Source: Hymenobacter metallicola
Lineage (GTDB): Bacteria; Bacteroidota; Bacteroidia; Cytophagales; Hymenobacteraceae
Assembly (NCBI RefSeq): GCF_004745645.1
Contig: NZ_SRMB01000001.1
Coordinates: forward strand, 1,364,001 to 1,428,000
Direction of reading: 5' to 3'
Length of the DNA stretch: 64,000 nt
Within the stretch, counting starts at the first letter, position 1. Each line of letters begins with the position of its first letter. Below, one piece after another: positions 10,701 through 20,204 of this stretch. Below the pieces are notes generated by a model that was not told the origin of the DNA, searched no databases, and saw only the letters and a list, made by a program, of their open reading frames with translations. Made by a program: the position numbers and the translations under genes.

Positions 10701-11451
10701 CCTTGGCAACGTGTTTGCCGAGCGGGCTTTCCTGCAGCGCAGCGTGTTCCGCTTCGGACCCACGTATGAGCAGTACCAGTCTAATTTTGCCGGCAACAGC
10801 CTGCTCGGCCAGTTGGAGCAGCAAACGCCCGGCCCCAACGACCGGCGCCCCAACACGGCTTTTCAGCGGCTGCTGGGCCTGAATGCCTTGCTCGATCTGG
10901 ATTTGCGCGACCGGCAGACCTTTGCCCGCCGGGGCTTCCGGGTGCGGGCCCAGCACGACAGCTACCACCAGCTCAACCGCACCGAGGGTAACTTTGGCCT
11001 GACCCAGCTTTTCGCCGAGTATTATGCCACCGCCCGCCTCGGCATCCCGGTTACGTTTGTCGTGAAAGGTGGCGGCGCCAAGAACTATGGCAACGTCGAC
11101 GAAATTCCGTTCTACAAATTTACCAGCCTGGGGCAGCGCGAAAACCTGCGCGGTTACTACCGTAACCGCTTCACCGGCGACGCCAGTGCCTACCTCAACT
11201 CCGAAATTCGCCTAGCCCTGGGCCGCGTAACCAACAACTTCCTGCCCTTTTCGTACGGTATCTTCGGTTTCTATGACCAGGGCCGCGTGTACTACAAGGG
11301 CAACTCGCCCGGGGGCTGGCACGCCGGCTATGGCGGGGGCTTCTACATTGCGCCCGTCACTGACCAGTTAGCCTTATCCATTTCCGTCCAGAACTCCGAG
11401 GAACAGACCGCCCTGCTGCAGTTTGGCGTCGGCTTCCGGATCGACCAATAG
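7714..11451 (+). CDS. Outer-membrane protein: metallophosphoesterase-like domain, CotH-like centre, BamA-type barrel
   Basis: A 1245-residue protein with a signal peptide (cleavage near LVAQ). Residues about 30-330 resemble a calcineurin-like phosphoesterase (VVHLGDIASNKG, FVPGDKDWDNSG, VLVVGHHPVMSNG, AAAHDYSLQ). However the usual GNH motif reads GDK and the first DxH is missing. The centre carries KHEDNW (609-613 for HEDNW) and, 19 residues on, RPIPRDRDQSF (Asp632, Asp634), which resembles the catalytic pair of CotH-type atypical kinases. The last 350 or so residues read as an Omp85/BamA-like surface-antigen barrel (QRENLRGYYRNRF, ending FGVGFRIDQ). Related proteins are common in Bacteroidota but uncharacterised as far as I know. 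Kinase-like activity is inference from motif resemblance. Confidence 0.8.
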   Translation: MRKSYRLLLAALLTTLSAPLVAQNQSAAHSVYLLGNTAGDAVSEAHVRALRQQLEKQTGAFTVVHLGDIASNKGLKKEPDAQTTARLDQLIGLVQGLPNGRIYFVPGDKDWDNSGADGLKKVKRLEEYIEQKLPGQNAFLPTGGCPGPEIIDVAPNVRLVAINSPWWTHPYDKPEAPDTECKTMTKEEFREQLQDVLDDTRGKNVLVVGHHPVMSNGVYGGRIPLGRHLFPFDNGVPLPVFGSVYAAYRQNVGTPRDIANPAYADLRKNLLSTFKENPGVVYAAAHDYSLQLARFEDNYHLVSGSFAEEEHVGANSRALYNESKEGFSKIDYYADGTVKSYFYTFAKDGNSAQEAYNTTLFQSACTEPRLPNVPVNAFIPECPSATQGVATTKPDAPFQPTVTVVPGAQYKAGPGKRFFLGPLYRSSWTQPVEVKTLDLAAEKGGMRIFGKGGGRQTTSVKLIAADSSEYVFRSVDKDVTRILPPELRNSIAADVLRDITPTAHPYSALVTGSLLDQTDILHARPRLFVLPDNNQLGPYRQEYAGLLGTLEDRPVDPKPNLPGFGGADEVRRSFSFFRQLYKDHDNQVDAMALGKARAFDMLVADFGKHEDNWKWAGYKQGKKTIYRPIPRDRDQSFTLWNGLLTYIANREWAVPSIEDFQEEFHDLESLNWPARHLDRFLLQSMTRDQWQQVAKYMQEKITPAAIDQATAQLPKEVQPISGNDLNRKLKARIQELPKALDEYYLMLAKRVDVVGSNKAEVFQVNRLDDGKVRVQMFDKAKDSDDSNGEALFDRTFDPKETDEVALYGLDGKDIFTVTGSARKSVLVRIIGGDGKDRITDESRVAGLRTKTKVYDLADTELKPSKETDNHTSNRLSVNRYDREAFEYDGYNPRATLIYNQSDGFGAGAGFDIVRQGFRKPDYKNLYGFDVQGSTNGNFQVALNMRHRHAIKSWDIGARAEYGNYFQFYNFFGLGNDTQKDEGLYDANFYKARYKGYLGNVFAERAFLQRSVFRFGPTYEQYQSNFAGNSLLGQLEQQTPGPNDRRPNTAFQRLLGLNALLDLDLRDRQTFARRGFRVRAQHDSYHQLNRTEGNFGLTQLFAEYYATARLGIPVTFVVKGGGAKNYGNVDEIPFYKFTSLGQRENLRGYYRNRFTGDASAYLNSEIRLALGRVTNNFLPFSYGIFGFYDQGRVYYKGNSPGGWHAGYGGGFYIAPVTDQLALSISVQNSEEQTALLQFGVGFRIDQ

Positions 11452-11470
11452 TTAAGTTGTCCAGTAATTC

Positions 11471-11505
11471 AAAAAGCCCGCCTTTCTGAGGTCGGGCTTT
11501 TTTTA
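11471..11505 (+). terminator. Terminator after the outer-membrane protein gene
   Basis: The stem aaaaagcccg pairs with cgggcttttt (11471-11480 with 11493-11502) and is followed by more T. Confidence 0.8.
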
Positions 11506-11571
11506 CGGGCTTTTCACCCATAGCCAAGCTACTCCCCGTAGTATTCGGCTAGCCTACTTTTGGCAAACCTG

Positions 11572-11579
11572 TATCTTTG
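11572..11579 (+). promoter_or_regulatory. -7 box of the ppx promoter
   Basis: TATCTTTG matches TAnnTTTG exactly. It would start transcription near 11584, downstream of an in-frame ATG at 11560. That supports the later ATG at 11611 as the translation start. No convincing -33 TTG is seen at the right distance. Confidence 0.5.
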
Positions 11580-11610
11580 GCCCCTCCTTCCACTCTTTCC
11601 TCTCCATCGT

Positions 11611-12597
11611 ATGAATTACCCGCTTCTGAAACTGGCTGCCATTGATATTGGGTCGAATGCTGTACGGTGTCAGATTTCAGCGGTATTGCATTACGGCGAC
11701 CGGTACCGCCTCAAACGCGTGGAATACGTGCGCTACCCGCTGCGTTTGGGCGAAGACGTGTTTGCCACCGGCCGCATTTCGACGGCCCGAGAAGACAAGT
11801 TCGTTAAGTTTCTGCACGCCCTGAAACTGCTCATGGAAGTGCACGACGTAGCTCACTACCTGATTTGCGCCACCTCGGCCATGCGCACCGCGGCCAATGC
11901 CCCCGAAATCGTGGCCCGGGTGCAGAAGGAACTCAACATGCCGATTCAGGTTATCAACGGGCAAGACGAGGCCTTCTACATCAACCGCGTTATCGAGCAC
12001 CTGTTGGAAGATAACAAGCACTACCTGCATATTGATGTAGGTGGGGGCAGCACCGAGTTCAACATCTACCACGACCGGCGCAAAGTGGCTTCCCAGTCGT
12101 TCGAAGTGGGCTCTATCCGGCGCATGCAGCAGGAAGAAAGCGGCTTGTCGAACGAGGCCCTGAACGGCACCTGGCAGCGCATGGAAGACTGGGTACGGGA
12201 GAATGGCCGCAAATACCACGTCACCCGCGCCATCGGTACCGGGGGCAACATCAACAAGCTCTACAGCCTGGCCCAGCCCTCGCTCGACAAGCCCGTCACG
12301 CGCCGGCGCATTGCCACGATTCTGAACAACCTGACCAAGATGAGCATGGATGAGCGGGTAAACGTGGCCATGCTCAACCCCGACCGCGCCGACGTCATCG
12401 TGCCCGCCGGCCAGATCTACCTCTCGGCCATGGAGTGGTCCAACGTCAACCAGATGATTGTGCCCGATATTGGCCTTAAGGACGGCATGCTCCAGACCCT
12501 GTTTGAGCAGCACTTCGACGAAATCGATCCGCTCAACCACGGTGCCGACCATCTGCTCCTGGCCACCGTTCCGAGTCGTACCAACGGCATGGAATAA
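11611..12597 (+). CDS. ppx: Exopolyphosphatase / guanosine pentaphosphatase (Ppx/GppA)
   Basis: Ppx/GppA enzymes release phosphate from polyphosphate ends or hydrolyse pppGpp. They belong to the ASKHA fold (actin/Hsp70/sugar kinase). Visible motifs are the first phosphate loop AAIDIGSNAVRCQI at the N-terminus, YLICATSAMRTAANA, the second phosphate loop LHIDVGGGSTEFNIY and AIGTGGNINKL. At 328 residues it is the short single-module form without the C-terminal HD domain of E. coli Ppx. I chose ATG 11611 because an upstream in-frame ATG would precede the predicted transcription start. It converges on ppk1, so polyphosphate synthesis and breakdown are encoded side by side. Confidence 0.92.
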   Translation: MNYPLLKLAAIDIGSNAVRCQISAVLHYGDRYRLKRVEYVRYPLRLGEDVFATGRISTAREDKFVKFLHALKLLMEVHDVAHYLICATSAMRTAANAPEIVARVQKELNMPIQVINGQDEAFYINRVIEHLLEDNKHYLHIDVGGGSTEFNIYHDRRKVASQSFEVGSIRRMQQEESGLSNEALNGTWQRMEDWVRENGRKYHVTRAIGTGGNINKLYSLAQPSLDKPVTRRRIATILNNLTKMSMDERVNVAMLNPDRADVIVPAGQIYLSAMEWSNVNQMIVPDIGLKDGMLQTLFEQHFDEIDPLNHGADHLLLATVPSRTNGME

Positions 12598-12598
12598 T

Positions 12599-12636
12599 AA
12601 AAAAGCCCGCTGCATTGCTCGCAACGGGCTTTTTTA
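12599..12636. terminator. Bidirectional terminator between ppx and ppk1
   Basis: The stem aaaaaagcccg (12599-12609) pairs with cgggctttttt (12625-12635). A on the left and T on the right make it usable from both directions, for the two convergent genes. Confidence 0.85.
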
Positions 12637-12652
12637 ACGGAAGTACGTCAAC

Positions 12653-14989
12653 TCACGAATTGGCGAAGTCGGCTTTCTCGTCGGGTTCCCCCTCTACCAG
12701 GGCCTGCACTACCGAAATTTCTTGTACCGCCTGCTCCGTTAGTTCCTCCAGCTCATCCTCTTGGGCCTCGGCGCAGGCTTCGGCCAGTTCGTTGGCTTCC
12801 TCCTCTGCCAGAGCTGCCGCTTCATCGGCTTCCTGCTTATTCCGGCGGGTTTGCTGGAAGAGCAGGTGCAACAGCCCCTCGGGAGTCGCCGCAGCCAGCC
12901 GTTCCTCGTCGCGGCGGTAAAAGTCGCGGTGTACGTTCACGCTGGGCTCGTTTTCAGCCGGGCGGTTGCGCACGTAAGCCCCGTCTTCGCGCATGAGGTA
13001 GGAGTTCTGATTGTCGAGCAGATTAAGCATCAGGATGCTGATGGCCTCGCGCTTAAGCTGGGGGTTGACAATCAGGAACAGCGCCTCAATGCGCCGGTCG
13101 AAAGAGCGCACCATGATGTCGGCCGAGCCGGCGTACACTTTCGGGTTACCGGCCTGGTGAAAATAAAACAGGCGGGAGTGCTCCAGCAGGTCTCCCACGA
13201 TGCTGCGCACCTCGATGTTCTCGCTCAGGCCGGGCCGGCCGGGGCGCAGGCAGCAGATGCCACGCACCACAAACCGAATCGGCACCCCGGCCTTGGAAGC
13301 CTTGTAAAACTCGTCGATGAGCTCCTTGTCTTCCAACGAGTTCATTTTCATCACAATGCCGCTGGGCAGGCCTTTTTTGGCATTGCGCACTTCCTCCCGA
13401 ATCAGGTGGATGATCTGCTGGCGCATGTCCTTGGGCGCCGTTATCAGGTATTCGTAGTCGTCGGGCTGGGAGTGGCCGGTAATAACATTGAAGAATTCCG
13501 ACACATCGTGGCCATACACGTCGTTGGTCGTGAGCATGCTCACGTCGGTGTAAATTTTGCTGGTTTGCTCGTTGTAGTTGCCCGAGCCGATGTGTACGTA
13601 GCGCGTCACCTTCTCCCCTTCCTTGCGGATGATCATGAGCATTTTGGTGTGCGTCTTGTACTTGCTCACCCCATAAATCACGAAGCAGCCGGCTTTTTCC
13701 AGCTTGGAGCCCTCCCGAATATTACGCTCCTCATCGAAACGGGCTTTCACCTCAAACAGCACCGATACGTGCTTGCCGTTTTCAGCCGCCTTCAGCAGCG
13801 CCGCCGTCACGCGCGAGTCGTCGGCCAGGCGGTAGATGGTCTGCTTGATACCCAGCACGTGCGGGTCTTCGGCGGCCTGCTCCAGCAGGCGCACCACCGG
13901 CTCGATGCTGTTGTAGGGATGGTGCAGCAGCACGTCGTGGTGCTTGAGAAACTCGAACAGGTTTTCCTCCGCGCCTTCGGGCAGGCTCAGCGGTACTACC
14001 GGGGCCGGCATCCGCGTCGACTTGCCCCGGAAGTTGGGGTGCTTCAGAATCTGCAGCAGGCCCTTCATGTCAATTAGCGAGTTGATGACGAACACATTGC
14101 CGTTGTCAATCTTCCACCGCTCCTTGAGCACGGCCATCATCACCGGCGAGGCGTCGTGTTCGACTTCCAGCCGCACCACGCGTCCTTTCTTGCGGGTTTT
14201 GAGGCCCACCTGGATTTCCTTGATAAAGTCCACGTCGATGTCGTCCGACTCTTCTAGGGTAAAGTCGCCGTTGCGGGTGATGCGGAACAGATCGGCCGAC
14301 ACGATTTCCACGTTGCGGAACAGCTTGGGCAAATTGGCCCGCACGATTTCCTCGATGGGCACAAAAATGACCTTGTCCTTGCGGGTAAGCTCAAAAAAGC
14401 GCGACAGGTTCTGCGGAATCTGCACGAAGGTGAGCCGCTCATGGCCGTTGTCCATCACGCTGTCGGGGCCGGTGCGCGTCACGACCCCGAAGATGAGCAT
14501 CTGGTTCATCATCAGCGGGAAGCCGTGGTAGGAGTCGTAGACCATCGGCGTGAGCAGCGGGAAAATGGTGTTCTTGAAGTAGCCGTCGGCTTTCTTCAGC
14601 TCCAGTTCCGTGAGCTCATCCATCCGCAGGATGTTGAAGCCGGCCTTCTCGAATTGGGGCTTCAGCTCGTTCTGGTACGTCAGCGACTGGTCGTTGGTAA
14701 ACCGGTGGGCAAAGTCGAGCAGCTTGCGCCGAAAAGGCAGTTCCCGCAGCCCGGAATAGTCCACCCGCTCCTTGCCGTAGTCGAGGTAGTTATAGAGCGA
14801 GCCAACCCGAATCATAAAAAACTCGTCGAGGTTGGACGAGGTAATGGCCAGAAACCGCAGCCGGTCAAACAGCGTGCGGCCCGTATCCTTGGCCATGTCC
14901 AGCACCCGATAATTAAACCGCAGCCAGCTTAGGTCGCGGCTGATGTATTTGCTTTTGCGAATGAGGTCGGCGGATTTGAATAATTTCAT
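12653..14989 (-). CDS. ppk1: Polyphosphate kinase 1
   Basis: PPK1 makes long-chain polyphosphate from ATP, reversibly, through a phosphohistidine. The 778-residue protein begins KYISRDLSWLRFNYRVL, the family's N-terminal signature. It carries the autophosphorylated His447 in SKYKTHTKML, the second essential histidine His604 in LLEHSRLFYFH, and HIGSGNYNEQT of the phospholipase-D-like fold. After the last conserved domain there is an extra acidic, Glu-rich tail of about 60 residues (EEEANELAEACAEAQEDE), beyond the usual length. An in-frame ATG at 15034 would add 15 non-conserved residues, so I chose 14989. RidA lies 54 nt upstream on the same strand. Confidence 0.96.
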   Translation of the reverse strand: MKLFKSADLIRKSKYISRDLSWLRFNYRVLDMAKDTGRTLFDRLRFLAITSSNLDEFFMIRVGSLYNYLDYGKERVDYSGLRELPFRRKLLDFAHRFTNDQSLTYQNELKPQFEKAGFNILRMDELTELELKKADGYFKNTIFPLLTPMVYDSYHGFPLMMNQMLIFGVVTRTGPDSVMDNGHERLTFVQIPQNLSRFFELTRKDKVIFVPIEEIVRANLPKLFRNVEIVSADLFRITRNGDFTLEESDDIDVDFIKEIQVGLKTRKKGRVVRLEVEHDASPVMMAVLKERWKIDNGNVFVINSLIDMKGLLQILKHPNFRGKSTRMPAPVVPLSLPEGAEENLFEFLKHHDVLLHHPYNSIEPVVRLLEQAAEDPHVLGIKQTIYRLADDSRVTAALLKAAENGKHVSVLFEVKARFDEERNIREGSKLEKAGCFVIYGVSKYKTHTKMLMIIRKEGEKVTRYVHIGSGNYNEQTSKIYTDVSMLTTNDVYGHDVSEFFNVITGHSQPDDYEYLITAPKDMRQQIIHLIREEVRNAKKGLPSGIVMKMNSLEDKELIDEFYKASKAGVPIRFVVRGICCLRPGRPGLSENIEVRSIVGDLLEHSRLFYFHQAGNPKVYAGSADIMVRSFDRRIEALFLIVNPQLKREAISILMLNLLDNQNSYLMREDGAYVRNRPAENEPSVNVHRDFYRRDEERLAAATPEGLLHLLFQQTRRNKQEADEAAALAEEEANELAEACAEAQEDELEELTEQAVQEISVVQALVEGEPDEKADFANS

Positions 14990-15043
14990 GGCTAGGCAGT
15001 AATGCGGGCTAAGATACGCAGCTGGGCTGCGCAAAGGCGTATT

Positions 15044-15427
15044 TTACGGGTAAGAAATAACGGCCGTGGCTTCAATTTCGACCAGCAGCCGGGCATCTAT
15101 CAACGCTCGGACCTCAACCATTGTGGCTGCAGGGCGAATCTGGGCAAAAAACTCCCCGTGGGCCCGCCCAATTTCTTCCCACTGGCTGATGTCGGTGGTG
15201 AAGATGCGGGTGCGCACCACGTCGGTTAGCGAGGCCCCCGCCTGAGTTAGGGCAGCCGTTATCTTCTCCAGCGCCCGGCGGGTCTGCTCGTAGGCCGTGC
15301 GGCCCGTAATAGTGTCGCCGTCCTGGGCCGTCGTGCCGGCCACTTCCACCACGTTGCCAATCCGTACGGCCCGGGAATAACCCACAATACTTTCCCAGGG
15401 TGCCCCAGAGGCAATATTCTGCCGCAT
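15044..15427 (-). CDS. RidA/YjgF/UK114 family protein
   Basis: RidA-family trimers hydrolyse reactive enamines and imines released by PLP enzymes; many members have other or unknown roles. The 127-residue protein is full length with [12 protein letters not shown], the [12 protein letters not shown] helix and the C-terminal [11 protein letters not shown] strand. The key arginine of true RidA is normally just before a hydrophobic V-EIEA segment. Here the region reads [17 protein letters not shown], so the arginine position is plausible but shifted, as in YjgH-like paralogues. True 2-iminobutanoate deaminase activity is therefore uncertain. It precedes ppk1 on the same strand with no terminator between them. 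Confidence 0.88.
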   Translation of the reverse strand: MRQNIASGAPWESIVGYSRAVRIGNVVEVAGTTAQDGDTITGRTAYEQTRRALEKITAALTQAGASLTDVVRTRIFTTDISQWEEIGRAHGEFFAQIRPAATMVEVRALIDARLLVEIEATAVISYP

Positions 15428-15459
15428 GCGTGTTGTTTAATTCGTTCTTAAATCAGACC

Positions 15460-15550
15460 AACATTCCGAGCGCAGCAAAGCGGAGTCGAGGAATCTTGCC
15501 TGCTGACGTTACAATGGTACCTGTTATGCTGAGCGTAGTTGAAGCATGAT
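15460..15550. repeat. Intergenic repeat-like sequence
   Basis: The spacer between the RidA gene and the gyrB terminator contains gagcgcagcaaagcggagtc with gaggaatctt after it, and further on gttatgctgagcgtagttga followed by agcatga. Both resemble short dispersed intergenic repeats I have seen in Hymenobacter-type genomes. No gene fits here. Repeat status cannot be shown from one window. Confidence 0.35.
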
Positions 15551-15599
15551 GACCAATATGGCCCACGTGGAGCTCTGCCATTTGTTAGGCAAGCACAAT

Positions 15600-15628
15600 A
15601 AAAAAGCCCGCATCGAGCGGGCTTTTTT
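15600..15628 (-). terminator. Terminator of gyrB
   Basis: The hairpin gcccgc / gcgggc is flanked by A6 on one side and T6 on the other, 12 nt beyond the gyrB stop on the minus strand. Confidence 0.85.
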
Positions 15629-15640
15629 ACTACTTGGCGC

Positions 15641-17641
<2,001 letters not shown>

Positions 17642-17652
17642 CTACTAACATA

Positions 17653-17660
17653 CAAAGATA
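17653..17660 (-). promoter_or_regulatory. -7 box of the gyrB promoter
   Basis: TATCTTTG on the minus strand lies 36 nt upstream of the gyrB ATG. The match to TAnnTTTG is exact, but no good -33 TTG is seen. Confidence 0.55.
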
Positions 17661-17804
17661 CCGATTTTATCCGGTTTTTGCCAGTTTTTATATGATTTGA
17701 GCGGGTTTGCCCGCACTGCCTTAGGCTAAGTTTCTCCCTGATTTAGCCATCGTTCTGACCTCAGCGGTATGCCCCTGGCCCGCGGGCTTTGTAGCACAGT
17801 TTTT

Positions 17805-17856
17805 TACGCTTGTCAGGGCCGTAATGAAAATACGCTTGTCAGGGCCGTAATGAAAA
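17805..17856. repeat. Perfect 26-bp tandem duplication
   Basis: tacgcttgtcagggccgtaa followed by tgaaaa occupies 17805-17830 and is repeated without change at 17831-17856. It sits between the gyrB promoter and the terminator of the next minus-strand gene. Apart from this repeat, the gyrB -7 box and that terminator, the gene-free stretch 17618-17969 shows nothing recognisable. Confidence 0.9.
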
Positions 17857-17915
17857 ATAGTTGCGGCGCAAAAATCGATAACGAATTTAGAGCACAGCCC
17901 GCACCCACCAGAAAC

Positions 17916-17951
17916 AACAAGCCCTTTCCACCAACGTGAAAAGGGCTTGTT
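17916..17951 (-). terminator. Terminator of the sialidase-fold T9SS protein gene
   Basis: aacaagccctttcca (17916-17930) pairs with the segment ending in gggcttgtt (17943-17951), 19 nt past the stop. The T run on the minus strand is interrupted (TTGTTGTTT). Confidence 0.6.
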
Positions 17952-17969
17952 ATCGGAAAGTCAAAAGAT

Positions 17970-19340
17970 TTATTGAATAACCAGTTTCTGCTGTGCGACA
18001 CCGGCGCTGGTGCGCAATTCCAGCGTATAGAGCCCGGCTTTCTGCTTGCTCAAGTCGATAGGGGCCACCTGAGAAGCAACAGCCGTAGCATTCAGGTGCT
18101 GGTTGAGCACCTGACGGCCCAGGGCGTCGAACACCCGCACCGAAGTACCGGCCTTGATACCCGACCGCAGTTGCAGCTCAAATACCCCGGACGAGCTTGG
18201 GTTGGGATATACGGCCAGGGCTTTCTGCAGCTCCGAGTTACGGGCCGTGCTCAGAATTGTCGCGCTGGCCTTATAGACCCCGCCCGTGCCACTGGCACTG
18301 GTTACGGCGCCGGTGTAGCCGGCCGTGCGGCTGGCGAAATCAACCGTTCTGTGCTCACGGCCACGGTCAATGTCGATCCAAGTAGCCCCGTTATCGGTGG
18401 TGTAGGAAGAACCGTAGTCATTCGGCCCCGAAGGCGTTGGCACCGAAGTCCCTACGCTGACAATGATGTTGGTACCGGGCACATGGGCCAAATCATTATG
18501 GTTGAAGTTGCCGGTGTAGAATTGGGACTGCCACGTGTTGCCGCCGTCCGTTGTGTAAATCAGGTCGGAGTCGTTGAATGCAATGCCGTTGTTGGCATCC
18601 GACATGGCAATTTTGGTGATGGCGCCTACCAGGGGCGTAAGCTCGGAGGCCGTCCACGTCAGGCCGCGGTCAGTCGACTTCAGAACCCGCACGGGCACGC
18701 CATTATCCCCGTTTGAGGTACCCGCCCAGATGGTATTGCCAAGGGCACAGTACGAACCGGTGAGACCATATTCGAGTTCATCCAGGGGAGTGGGCAAGTT
18801 GGCCGCCGGTACGCGCGTCCAGTTGCGCCCCCCGTTGCTGGTGGTGTACACCTCAAAAACCCCATCGGGAGTCGGGTCACCCAGGGTCACACCGTTGTTG
18901 GCATCGAAAAAATACACCCAGTTGGCGAAGCTGCTGGCCGAAGTGAATTCGCCGCCGAGGGTAACCTTGGTCCAGGTGGTGCCCCCATCCGTTGTTTTCA
19001 GAATTTCGCCACCCGGACTACCAAACTGACTCACGAAGGCCGTGTTTTCATCCAAGGCGTGAATACCAGCCGCCTGAAAGCTCGAATTGCCCCGGATGGC
19101 TTTGTATTCCCAGGTAGCTCCCCCATTGGCCGTTTTAGATAAGGCGCGACTAGGGGAGTTGGTTGTATTGGGGCTCATGAGCTGCCAGGCAACCTGTTCA
19201 CTGACGGTGTGCATCAGGTCCGAAATAAGGTTTCCTGGCGTAGAGGGTGTTGCAGTATTTTGGAGAACCCACTGCGCCTGGGCTTGCGGGGCAATGCCTA
19301 GTCCGGATAGCAACGCCAGGGTAAGTAATTGTTTTTTCAT
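17970..19340 (-). CDS. Secreted Asp-box (BNR/sialidase-fold) protein with T9SS type A sorting domain
   Basis: A 456-residue exported protein. ATG 19340 gives a clean signal peptide (MKKQLLTLALLSGLGIAPQA), whereas an upstream in-frame start at 19433 would bury it. The body has six Asp-box repeats of the form TTDGGTTW (KTANGGATW, KTTDGGTTW, TTSNGGRNW, KSTDRGLTW, YTTDGGNTW, YTTDNGATW). These predict a six-bladed beta-propeller like sialidases and Ycf48-type proteins. No sialidase arginine triad is evident, so enzymatic activity is not claimed. The last 80 or so residues (AVYPNPSSSGVFELQL, FDALGRQVL, LYTLELRTSAGVAQQKLVIQ) form a type A T9SS C-terminal domain, so the protein is likely secreted or surface-attached. 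Confidence 0.85.
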   Translation of the reverse strand: MKKQLLTLALLSGLGIAPQAQAQWVLQNTATPSTPGNLISDLMHTVSEQVAWQLMSPNTTNSPSRALSKTANGGATWEYKAIRGNSSFQAAGIHALDENTAFVSQFGSPGGEILKTTDGGTTWTKVTLGGEFTSASSFANWVYFFDANNGVTLGDPTPDGVFEVYTTSNGGRNWTRVPAANLPTPLDELEYGLTGSYCALGNTIWAGTSNGDNGVPVRVLKSTDRGLTWTASELTPLVGAITKIAMSDANNGIAFNDSDLIYTTDGGNTWQSQFYTGNFNHNDLAHVPGTNIIVSVGTSVPTPSGPNDYGSSYTTDNGATWIDIDRGREHRTVDFASRTAGYTGAVTSASGTGGVYKASATILSTARNSELQKALAVYPNPSSSGVFELQLRSGIKAGTSVRVFDALGRQVLNQHLNATAVASQVAPIDLSKQKAGLYTLELRTSAGVAQQKLVIQ

Positions 19341-19574
19341 TGGAAGGAGGAATTGACAGGAATAAGTAAGTAGGGGAGCTCTAAAGTGGAGGAGCTTCCT
19401 CACTACGGAGTTCGAGGAGCATTCGTCGGCCAATATAAAGTTTTCGTGAAGAAAAATGCGCTATATGGGCGGTTAGTGCCGGCTGACGACAACTCATGCG
19501 ACGATGAATTACGACCCGCTTGCTAGGCCTGACCGCGCTGGCCGAGCGTCCAGCCCAGTCGGTGCGGCGACATT

Positions 19575-19855
19575 GCGGTTTTCGCAGGCCAGCCTCAACG
19601 GCACGACTGTAGGGCGGTTCACTGCCCTCAACTCCAGCGGCGAAGTGCAGGTGGCAAGCACTTTCACCGGGTAGGCAGCCTTTTTGCCACCACGCTACTT
19701 ATCGGCACGGGCGGCACCGACGTACTCCTGGCCAAATAGGTACGGCCTCGAACATGTGGCCGTGGCGGCAGCGGTGGTAGCTATACCGTAACCGCTAGCT
19801 CTCGGGGCGTGTACGTTACCAGCAGCCGGCTACGTTCGGCAGCCTGGTGTTCAAG
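19575..19855 (+). pseudogene. Decayed SBBP-type beta-propeller gene fragment
   Basis: Three frames read in turn give recognisable pieces of the SBBP repeat found in large T9SS propeller proteins: TTVGRFTALNSSGEVQVAST then FTG and a stop at 19671; GSLFATTLLIGTGGTDVLLA then K and a stop near 19737; RGVYVTSSRL; and TFGSLVF. Intact repeats read roughly TFGSxTLTSxGGTDVFVAK and xSxSVYVTGxF. No frame is open across the region and no start or sorting domain remains, so this is a remnant with several frameshifts. The rest of 19341-20015 shows no gene. tRNA-Arg lies 160 bp away. Confidence 0.6.
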
Positions 19856-20015
19856 CTTTTTCTTCTAAGCTCCCTAAGATTTCTTGCTAAGTTGGTCTGA
19901 CGACCTGATAGCAAGCCTCCTCCGACTAGTGTAAAGAAATCCTTGCCTGTCCTTCTGTAGGAACCAAACGCAAATGAGCCACCCAACCCAAAGGCTAAGT
20001 AGCTCATTTACAAAG

Positions 20016-20089
20016 TACCCCGTAAGAGATTCGAACTCCTGACCTACTGCTTAGAAGGCAGCCGCTCTATCCAACTGAGCTAACGAGGC
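20016..20089 (-). tRNA. tRNA-Arg (anticodon TCT)
   Basis: A 74-nt cloverleaf. The acceptor stem GCCTCGT pairs with ACGGGGT (two G-T pairs), the D-arm is AGCTCAGTTGGATAGAGC, the anticodon loop CCTTCTAA gives TCT, and the T-arm contains GTTCGAATC. CCA is not encoded. Confidence 0.95.
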
Positions 20090-20142
20090 AAGTGAGGGGC
20101 GGAAGGCTCGCCAAAGGTACGCGAGAACTTGGTGCTTACAAA

Positions 20143-20175
20143 AAAAGGCCTTCTGAGTTCTTCAGAAGGCCTTTT
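20143..20175. terminator. Perfect 14-bp hairpin terminator between tRNA-Pro and tRNA-Arg
   Basis: aaaaggccttctga (20143-20156) pairs perfectly with tcagaaggcctttt (20162-20175) around a 5-nt loop. On the minus strand it would end the Ser-Pro tRNA transcript before tRNA-Arg, implying that tRNA-Arg has its own promoter. Confidence 0.8.
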
Positions 20176-20204
20176 CAGTTCCAGTTAACGGGGAACAAGC
20201 AACG

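Noticed and set aside
12761-14077. Plus-strand open frame opposite ppk1
   Set aside because: The minus strand encodes all PPK1 motifs. The plus-strand product is low-complexity and unrelated.
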